DNA of 5,219 nucleotides from Armatimonadota bacterium (GTDB lineage Bacteria; Armatimonadota; Hebobacteria; CAIYQO01). The notes beneath the pieces were generated by a model that saw nothing but the letters and a program-made list of their open reading frames with translations, ran no database searches and had not been told where the DNA came from. Where the stretch lies: positions 14,039 through 19,257 of the forward strand of contig JAKIYB010000016.1 in assembly GCA_022708765.1 (NCBI GenBank). Reading direction: 5' to 3'. Shown here in pieces: positions 1 to 4,323 of the stretch. A program made the position numbers and the translations under genes. How positions within the stretch are numbered: position 1 is the stretch's first letter; each line of letters opens with the position of its first letter.

Positions 1-708
1 ATCCCATATTTTTCCGAAACCGCCTTGTTTCAGCATTCACCGCTCACCCTCGCGCAAATGGGTCAACTCTTTCGGGCAAAAGCCTACCTGCTGGGTGCCA
101 ACGCCGTGGAAGATGTGGAATTTTTTCGGAGTCCGCCTCTCAGCACCTGGACGATGGCGCCCATGCATACGATACGCGCCAGCGGACATGCGATCGTGTT
201 GTATGAAGAGGATTATGCCGCTGCTGAAGATAACGTGGAAGCATTCTGGCGTTCATACGACATTACCGACCCGATGGCGCGCATGGCAGATCGGTTTGTC
301 GGTTATACGGTTCATGGGGTCATCGTTGCGCTTTTTTCCGGCCTGCTGGCTTCCGTGGCGTTAATAGTGCCTGAGCCTGGGCCTTCGCCATATCTAGCGC
401 TGGCTATTGGCGGGTTAGTGCTCTCCGTTATCGTGCTGGCGCAGAGTTTTATCTTGATGAAGCGGCGTGAACCCGGGCCATTACTCATTATCGCGATAAT
501 GATGATTGTCATGGGGGCGTTTCATTTGTCGGAAAACATCATCGCCGCTATCGGTGGCGGGCTGGGCTCGGGCATCTGGCTGCTGAAGGACTATCCATCT
601 ATTGCGCGGCAGTATAACCAGTATCAACGGGCACGCGCCGAGTTAGAAGCGTTACGAGCTAAAGATGTCTCCAGGCATGGAGCACCCGCGGCGGTTGACA
701 GCGGATAG
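1..708 (+). CDS. Membrane protein with cytosolic N-terminal domain, possibly DUF2007-like (5' partial)
   Basis: The frame is open from base 1 to the TAG at 706-708. The in-frame TTG at 25 has no Shine-Dalgarno sequence before it, so I treat the gene as cut by the window edge. Numbering from that TTG, residues 1-85 are soluble. A helix rich in Ala/Leu (about 14-27) is followed by a segment ending IVLYEEDYAAAEDNVEAF, which resembles the end of DUF2007 (putative signal-transducing) domains, where a V-x-E-E-D strand leads into an Ala-rich helix. Hydrophobic segments lie at about 93-115, 121-144 and 151-167, with a weaker Gly-rich one at 170-187. The tail from 188 is polar and helical (YNQYQRARAELEALRA). 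The protein is therefore probably in the inner membrane. The DUF2007 link is a pattern resemblance, not a confirmed hit, and the function is unknown. Codon use is mixed at third positions, unlike the nitrilase gene that follows 74 bp downstream. Confidence 0.75.
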   Translation: MPYFSETALFQHSPLTLAQMGQLFRAKAYLLGANAVEDVEFFRSPPLSTWTMAPMHTIRASGHAIVLYEEDYAAAEDNVEAFWRSYDITDPMARMADRFVGYTVHGVIVALFSGLLASVALIVPEPGPSPYLALAIGGLVLSVIVLAQSFILMKRREPGPLLIIAIMMIVMGAFHLSENIIAAIGGGLGSGIWLLKDYPSIARQYNQYQRARAELEALRAKDVSRHGAPAAVDSG

Positions 709-723
709 CCAGTTCCGCATAAT
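695..723 (+). promoter_or_regulatory. Sigma70-like promoter for the nitrilase gene
   Basis: A perfect -35 hexamer TTGACA (695-700) is followed, after exactly 17 bp, by CATAAT (718-723), which matches the -10 consensus at 5 of 6 positions. The -35 lies within the last codons of the upstream membrane-protein gene. Transcription would start near 730, giving a leader of about 53 nt before the ATG at 783. This suggests that the nitrilase gene can be transcribed independently of the gene before it. It is a sequence match only. Confidence 0.55.
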
Positions 724-782
724 AACCGGCGTCATTCAGCGGCACGGCCGCAACACGAGTTACCAGCATAAAGGAGCCCTTC

Positions 783-1616
783 ATGCGTTCACTTCACGTC
801 GCGGTTGCGCAGATTCATTCCGTCTCCGGAGATCCATGGGCGAATCTCGCGCGGATGCAGCGGCAGATACAGTCGGCGGCGGCGGTGGGGGTGGAGGTCA
901 TCCTCTTCGCGGAGACCGCGGTGCATTCCTACGAGTTCTCCGACGAGAACCTGGCCTTCGCCGAGTCGGTAGGCGGGCCGCTGACGACGCGGATCTCGCA
1001 GTGGGCGCGGGAATACAACATCACCATTCTCGCCGGTTTCATCGAGCAGCAGGACGGCGCTTATTACAACAGCCATGTGGTGGCGCGGCCCGACGGCACA
1101 CTCGGTTCGCAGCGCAAGCACAACATGACACCTATCGAGTTAAAGGGCGGCCTCTCCGCCGGCCCGCGCGAACGCACCGTCTTCGAGTTCAACGGCATTC
1201 GCACGGCGATTATCATCTGCGCGGACAGCGGCATGGACGGCCTCTACGATATGCTCGATGAACTGGACATCGAATTCCGCTTCTGTCCCACCGCCGGCGG
1301 CGACCACATCAACAACAAGCCCATCCCCTACATCCGCCACGAGGAGTTGTTTACCGAGGAAGGGCGCGCGCTGACCGCCGAGTATCGCGGCTACGTGTGC
1401 CTGCCCAACGCCTTCACCAGTGACGAGCGGCGCCCGCTGGCCTTCGCCGCCGCCAATGCCCTCGGCTTCGACGGCAAGAAGATGCACCACATGGGCCACT
1501 GCATCATCGCCGACACCTTCGGCACCCTCCGCGCGCAAATCCCCGGCACGCTGGTCATCGAGCATCAGCAGGACCAGATGGTGCACGCGGTGGTGCATTT
1601 CCCGGAAAGTGAATGA
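783..1616 (+). CDS. Carbon-nitrogen hydrolase (nitrilase superfamily)
   Basis: This encodes a 277-aa cytosolic hydrolase of the nitrilase/amidase superfamily, which cleaves non-peptide C-N bonds in amides or nitriles through a Glu-Lys-Cys triad. The triad is visible: E44 in LFAETAVHSY, K112 in SQRKHNM and C146 in IIICADSGMDG. E119 (TPIELKGG) may be the extra conserved acid after the lysine. The N-terminal AVAQIHSVSGDPWANL and the C-terminal GHCIIADTFGTL also follow the family pattern, and 277 aa is a normal length. The ATG at 783 is supported by AAGGAG at 771-776 with 6-nt spacing. The nucleophile context differs from the common C-x-D-x-R/x-F-P-E form, so the substrate cannot be assigned. Third codon positions are strongly G/C (20 of 21 in one run near codons 31-51), unlike the flanking genes. 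There is no signal peptide. The family call is firm; the substrate and pathway are unknown. Confidence 0.93.
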   Translation: MRSLHVAVAQIHSVSGDPWANLARMQRQIQSAAAVGVEVILFAETAVHSYEFSDENLAFAESVGGPLTTRISQWAREYNITILAGFIEQQDGAYYNSHVVARPDGTLGSQRKHNMTPIELKGGLSAGPRERTVFEFNGIRTAIIICADSGMDGLYDMLDELDIEFRFCPTAGGDHINNKPIPYIRHEELFTEEGRALTAEYRGYVCLPNAFTSDERRPLAFAAANALGFDGKKMHHMGHCIIADTFGTLRAQIPGTLVIEHQQDQMVHAVVHFPESE

Positions 1617-1651
1617 AGCAGAAAAGTCAGCAAACCGTTTCGAGCGGTATT

Positions 1652-1682
1652 GAGCCTGGCCGACCAATATGCGGCCAGGCTC
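1652..1682. terminator. Hairpin between convergent genes, likely bidirectional terminator
   Basis: GAGCCTGGCCG (1652-1662) and CGGCCAGGCTC (1672-1682) are perfect 11-bp inverted arms around a 9-nt loop. The hairpin lies between the nitrilase stop (1616) and the lacI stop (1688), where two convergent transcripts would meet. On the + strand it is followed by the modestly T-rich TCATGTTATTGTTTC. On the - strand the following tract is not U-rich. It is therefore an imperfect intrinsic terminator that may work in both directions, or a 3'-end-protecting hairpin. Confidence 0.65.
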
Positions 1683-1687
1683 TCATG

Positions 1688-2827
1688 TTATTGTTTCGGG
1701 GGAGCCGTGGTGCCGCGAACCATCAGTGTCGGGGGAAGAACCGTGTGCGCATCATCGGCAACCTCATTCTCCATTCGCCGCAAGAGCAGTCTGGCTGCTT
1801 CCTCGCCGATACTATACAGGGGGACGCGCACGGTCGTCAGGACATTGCGCCCTTCGGCATCGAGCAACGGATCGGTGTCATCAAAGCCGATGATGCTGAT
1901 ATCGCGTGGGACGCGGTAGCCGGCTTGCTCCAGCAAATAATCCGTAATGATGGCGCTTGCATCGTTCAATCCGATGATGGCAGTAATGTGCGGGTGCACA
2001 GACAGGAAGTCCGGCAGGGGGAACCGCAGCAGATTGCTGCCATGGATAATAGGAAAATTCTCCGGAGTAACCGGCTCTTTGAACGGCGGCGGGGTAATCC
2101 ATTGCTCATTCCCGATCGCACACCCGTAGATCTCCGGACGCTGTCCAGGATATTCCGCGATAGCGCATTGGATCCCGGCTCGCCGCCGGGTTTCCGGGTC
2201 TTGCGGCGCCATAATATTCTGCAATACCATGATATGGCGATGTCCGAGTTCAATGAGGTGCCGCATGGCCAGGTAGCCACCCAACTCATCGTCGGCGATG
2301 ACAGATAGCGCACCGGAGATTGGCCAGATCAGCGAGACGATCGGGCGGGTGCCGAAGGTGGGTAACTGGCGCAAGTGTGGCATCATTTCGTGATACCACT
2401 CGGGACGCTCGATGCAGATGATGCCGTCCAACTCGCCGCGACGGGCCGGCCGCGGCATCGAGTAGGGATAGCTATTGAGCGTAACGACCAGGTCAACCCC
2501 ATTTGCACTCAGGGTATGCATCACCCCTCGGAACAACTCCGTGAAATACAGAGTATTGGTCAATTCAGCGCTGGTCGAAATTGCCACCATGTTATTACGC
2601 GGCTGCGCACCCGTGCGGATCAGCGCCATGCGGCGGGCAGCCTGGGATTGCGAGGGATCGTAACCCAACTCTTCGGCGGCGGCCTGCACACGGGCACGGG
2701 TTTCCTCACTGATCAGGGTGTCACCGCGCAGCGCACGCGAGACGGCCTGCTGCGTGATGCCGCAATGGCGGGCGATATCGCGTTGGGTGACGCGGCGCGT
2801 AGATGGTACACCGGTGACTTTCGCCAT
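1688..2827 (-). CDS. LacI-family transcriptional regulator
   Basis: This is a 379-aa DNA-binding regulator. The N-terminal LacI helix-turn-helix is clear: VTQRDIARHCGITQQAVSRAL (13-33), where Q26, Q27 and A28 occupy the operator-reading positions, followed by EETRARVQAAAEELGYDPS and a hinge region ending AARRMA (63-68). M67 replaces the usual minor-groove-inserting hinge leucine. From about residue 79 the protein is a periplasmic-binding-protein-like sensor domain, with ADDELGGYLAMRHLIELGHRHI (168-189) and SIIGFDDTD (301-309) as hallmark stretches. The length is somewhat above the usual 330-350 aa; a Pro-rich segment near 236-255 may be an insertion. I chose the ATG at 2827 over the GTG at 2866 because GAGGAAA lies 7-14 nt upstream of the ATG, and because the lacI promoter -10 would leave the GTG with almost no leader. 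Effectors of this family are often sugars, but the ligand is unknown here. The gene is divergent from the prepilin-like pair, which it may control along with itself. Confidence 0.93.
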   Translation of the reverse strand: MAKVTGVPSTRRVTQRDIARHCGITQQAVSRALRGDTLISEETRARVQAAAEELGYDPSQSQAARRMALIRTGAQPRNNMVAISTSAELTNTLYFTELFRGVMHTLSANGVDLVVTLNSYPYSMPRPARRGELDGIICIERPEWYHEMMPHLRQLPTFGTRPIVSLIWPISGALSVIADDELGGYLAMRHLIELGHRHIMVLQNIMAPQDPETRRRAGIQCAIAEYPGQRPEIYGCAIGNEQWITPPPFKEPVTPENFPIIHGSNLLRFPLPDFLSVHPHITAIIGLNDASAIITDYLLEQAGYRVPRDISIIGFDDTDPLLDAEGRNVLTTVRVPLYSIGEEAARLLLRRMENEVADDAHTVLPPTLMVRGTTAPPKQ

Positions 2828-2834
2828 ACAATCG

Positions 2835-2841
2835 TTTCCTC
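2835..2841 (-). promoter_or_regulatory. Ribosome binding site that fixes the lacI start
   Basis: Read on the - strand this is GAGGAAA. The AGGA core ends 9 nt before the ATG at 2827. No comparable purine-rich site precedes the alternative GTG at 2866, so the shorter 379-aa product is favoured. Confidence 0.6.
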
Positions 2842-2874
2842 GTCCAGCCTGACAGCGCTCTCGCACTCACCGGG

Positions 2875-2883
2875 ATTATATCA
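2875..2883 (-). promoter_or_regulatory. Extended -10 promoter element for the LacI regulator
   Basis: On the - strand the sequence is TGATATAAT, a perfect TATAAT (2880-2875) preceded by the TGn extended -10 motif. No good -35 is present 16-19 bp upstream, which is acceptable for extended -10 promoters. The predicted start is near 2868, giving a leader of about 40 nt to the ATG at 2827. It would make the alternative GTG at 2866 effectively leaderless. Confidence 0.55.
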
Positions 2884-2920
2884 GGAATTTCGCGCGACGC
2901 AGTACATGGTATCAGCTTAA

Positions 2921-2934
2921 AAAACGAACGTTTT
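2921..2934. promoter_or_regulatory. Inverted repeat, candidate regulator site
   Basis: AAAACG and CGTTTT are perfect 6-bp arms around a 2-bp AA centre. The site lies 4 bp upstream of the forward -35 hexamer and about 40 bp upstream of the lacI -10. Its A/T-rich arms with CG are reminiscent of CcpA/LacI-type sites, but the centre is not the usual CG dyad. It could also act as an AT-rich upstream promoter element. The assignment is weak. Confidence 0.35.
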
Positions 2935-2937
2935 CAA

Positions 2938-2966
2938 TTGACAGGGGGGGCATGTAATGCTAAGCT
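2938..2966 (+). promoter_or_regulatory. Sigma70-like promoter for the prepilin-like operon
   Basis: A perfect TTGACA (2938-2943) is followed after 17 bp by TAAGCT (2961-2966). The -10 is poor (3 of 6), but it is preceded by TG and one base (2958-2960), the extended -10 motif. The spacer holds an unusual run of seven G. Transcription would start near 2973, leaving a leader of about 110 nt before the ATG at 3082. The predicted start falls inside the palindrome at 2972-2983, a classic position for repression. Confidence 0.5.
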
Positions 2967-2971
2967 TTTAA

Positions 2972-2983
2972 TTGTACGTACAA
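2972..2983. promoter_or_regulatory. Perfect palindrome TTGTACGTACAA, candidate LacI operator
   Basis: This is a perfect 12-bp palindrome centred on CG between 2977 and 2978. A central CG dyad is typical of LacI-family operators. GTAC-type palindromes of similar sequence are, as far as I recall, also used by GntR-type AraR sugar repressors, so the sequence alone does not identify the binding protein. It overlies the predicted start of the forward promoter and lies between the LacI gene and the prepilin-like genes, so the divergently encoded LacI protein is the obvious candidate. Confidence 0.6.
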
Positions 2984-3015
2984 CCATACTACAGCATTTT
3001 ATGCTATAGCGCAAG

Positions 3016-3040
3016 TAGAATATAGCTGGTTACGTACAAC
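3016..3040 (+). promoter_or_regulatory. Second operator-like site with an adjacent -10-like hexamer
   Basis: GGTTACGTACAAC (3028-3040) repeats the whole right half of the upstream palindrome (ACGTACAAC), with a degenerate left half; 9 of 12 palindrome positions match. The two centres are 56 bp apart. Just upstream is TAGAAT (3016-3021), 5 of 6 to the -10 consensus, but no matching -35 is seen 16-18 bp before it. The operator-like site thus sits at the same distance (about 6 bp) downstream of a -10-like hexamer as the first site does. It may be an auxiliary operator for DNA looping or cover a second weak promoter. Confidence 0.45.
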
Positions 3041-3069
3041 TATCCCGGCCATCAGCGCCAAATTCGACA

Positions 3070-3077
3070 AAGGAGGT
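3070..3077 (+). promoter_or_regulatory. Near-perfect Shine-Dalgarno AAGGAGGT
   Basis: The sequence is fully complementary to the 16S anti-SD core and lies 4 nt before the ATG at 3082. It fixes the start of the prepilin-like gene and predicts strong translation. The second prepilin-like gene has a similar AAGGAGG at 4311-4317 with 6-nt spacing. Confidence 0.8.
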
Positions 3078-3081
3078 ACTC

Positions 3082-4284
3082 ATGTGTAAGCGCCATGCTC
3101 CCAAGGGGTTCACGTTGATTGAGCTCCTCGTCGTCATCGCGATTATCGCGATTCTGGCGGCCATTCTCTTTCCGGTCTTCGCGAAGGCGCGCGAGAAAGC
3201 GCGGCAAAACTCCTGTATCAACAATCAGCGGCAGATCGCCATTGCTATCAGTATGTATATCCAGGACAATGACGAAAAGCTCTTCCCCGATTCGGGTGAT
3301 TCAGCATGGTCTATCTATCTGGCGCCATATAATGAACCGACCATATACGATTGCCCCACCTCAAATGCCATCGGCACCAACACTAAACCCGATTACGGCT
3401 TCAACTCATTCCTGTTCAAACTGGCATTAGGTGATATCGCGCAACCGGAACGGACACTGGCGGTCGCCGACCTGGCGACGGGCATGGCCAAAGGGAATTG
3501 CGCGCTGCAATCGTTCAACAACGACATCGAAACCCGCCATCTGGACGGCGCCGTTGTGTCGTGTGTGGACGGGCACGTCGCATATGAAAATTTCAAGGGT
3601 ACCGTTGTCGCCGACACATTAAGCAGTCGTGGCTATATCATGCTGCCTGAAGCCGCCTGGCAACAACTCGGTGATACGAATCCGGCCACCTACACCCTGG
3701 CCACCAGTGCCAACGGATGGTATCGCCTGCCCAATCCATTTATCAGTATGCCAACCGGTTCGTATAAGGCCAGTGCCGGCGATGCCACGCCGAAAGGCAT
3801 ACGGGTTAGCTGGTCGCAGCGCATAACGGCGGGCAGCACCAACTACTATGTGGGCAATACATCACTTGTCTCTCTGTTTGATCCTGGCACGACCACCTAT
3901 ACTGCCGGCGCCAACAATAACAACAGTCCGAGCAGCGCCGCGCCGAACATGCTCGTTGTCGGCCATGGTCAAAACGGCCTGGGCGTCAGTCCGGGCAGTG
4001 CGGCGATTTGGCCGAAAGCATCGAGCATCGGCATCCTTCCGCCCACTTCAGTTGCCACGAATTCCAGTATGTTTGGCGACTGGAATACATACGCCGTCTC
4101 GATTTTGAATGGTAAAACCATCGTCTTTTCCATGACGTCAGCGTCGGGCACGACGCTGGTGAATCTGATGACGGAAAAAGACATCTCCGGGGTTATGACG
4201 AATAATCAGATGATGCTGTATATGTTTACGTATAACAGCGGGTATACCGCGAGCATCAAAGACTTTACCTGCTATACACTTTAA
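3082..4284 (+). CDS. Prepilin-like (type II secretion/type IV pilin-type) H-X9-DG protein with long C-terminal domain
   Basis: This is a 400-aa pseudopilin-like protein, expected to be processed by prepilin peptidase and held in or assembled at the inner membrane. The leader MCKRHAPKG ends at the cleavage site G9|F10, with Glu at mature position 5 (E14), a hydrophobic helix to about residue 32 and the amphipathic AKAREKARQ. The globular part carries C45, C91 and C161 and the H-X9-DG motif (H153 ... D163-G164). All of these are shared with the downstream paralogue; C140 is extra. After about residue 175 there is a further ~225-residue region, rich in Thr/Ser/Asn/Gly and likely beta-stranded, ending IKDFTCYTL. 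It resembles jelly-roll, carbohydrate-binding-type folds only in general character, and I cannot name its family. It is the first gene of a probable operon and is divergent from a LacI regulator. The N-terminal call is firm; the role (secretion pseudopilin, surface adhesin or binding protein) is open. Confidence 0.92.
   Translation: MCKRHAPKGFTLIELLVVIAIIAILAAILFPVFAKAREKARQNSCINNQRQIAIAISMYIQDNDEKLFPDSGDSAWSIYLAPYNEPTIYDCPTSNAIGTNTKPDYGFNSFLFKLALGDIAQPERTLAVADLATGMAKGNCALQSFNNDIETRHLDGAVVSCVDGHVAYENFKGTVVADTLSSRGYIMLPEAAWQQLGDTNPATYTLATSANGWYRLPNPFISMPTGSYKASAGDATPKGIRVSWSQRITAGSTNYYVGNTSLVSLFDPGTTTYTAGANNNNSPSSAAPNMLVVGHGQNGLGVSPGSAAIWPKASSIGILPPTSVATNSSMFGDWNTYAVSILNGKTIVFSMTSASGTTLVNLMTEKDISGVMTNNQMMLYMFTYNSGYTASIKDFTCYTL
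3127..3170 (+). repeat. Direct DNA repeat, copy 1 (prepilin helix)
   Basis: This 44-bp stretch coding for the hydrophobic prepilin helix matches 4372-4415 at 43 of 44 bases. The difference is ATT/ATC in one Ile codon. Sequence outside it diverges at synonymous and non-synonymous sites. It is the best-conserved block of a tandem gene duplication. Confidence 0.8.
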
Positions 4285-4323
4285 GCCCGACTGACCATTC
4301 CTGTTACGTGAAGGAGGATTATC

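Noticed and set aside
25..27. TTG as the start of the first gene
   Set aside because: There is no SD upstream and the frame is open to the left edge, so a truncated gene is more likely.
739..751. Small hairpin GCGGC-ACG-GCCGC in the nitrilase leader
   Set aside because: A 5-bp stem is expected by chance in GC-rich DNA; nothing ties it to a riboswitch or operator.
665..1261. 198-aa + strand frame with a poly-Gly run
   Set aside because: It overlaps the well-supported nitrilase gene in another frame; the low-complexity Gly/Arg/His composition is typical of a shadow frame in GC-rich DNA.
1140..1667. 175-aa - strand frame
   Set aside because: It is antisense to the nitrilase gene with biased Val/Ala/Gly/Glu composition and no recognisable domain.
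1613..2308. 231-aa + strand frame
   Set aside because: It is antisense to the LacI gene, which has clear family motifs; no SD or domain supports this frame.
2375..2920. 181-aa + strand frame
   Set aside because: It is antisense to the LacI HTH-coding region and runs into the promoter area; it has no motif.
2994..3004. GCAT-TTT-ATGC mini-repeat between the two operator-like sites
   Set aside because: The arms of 4 bp are too short to support a function.
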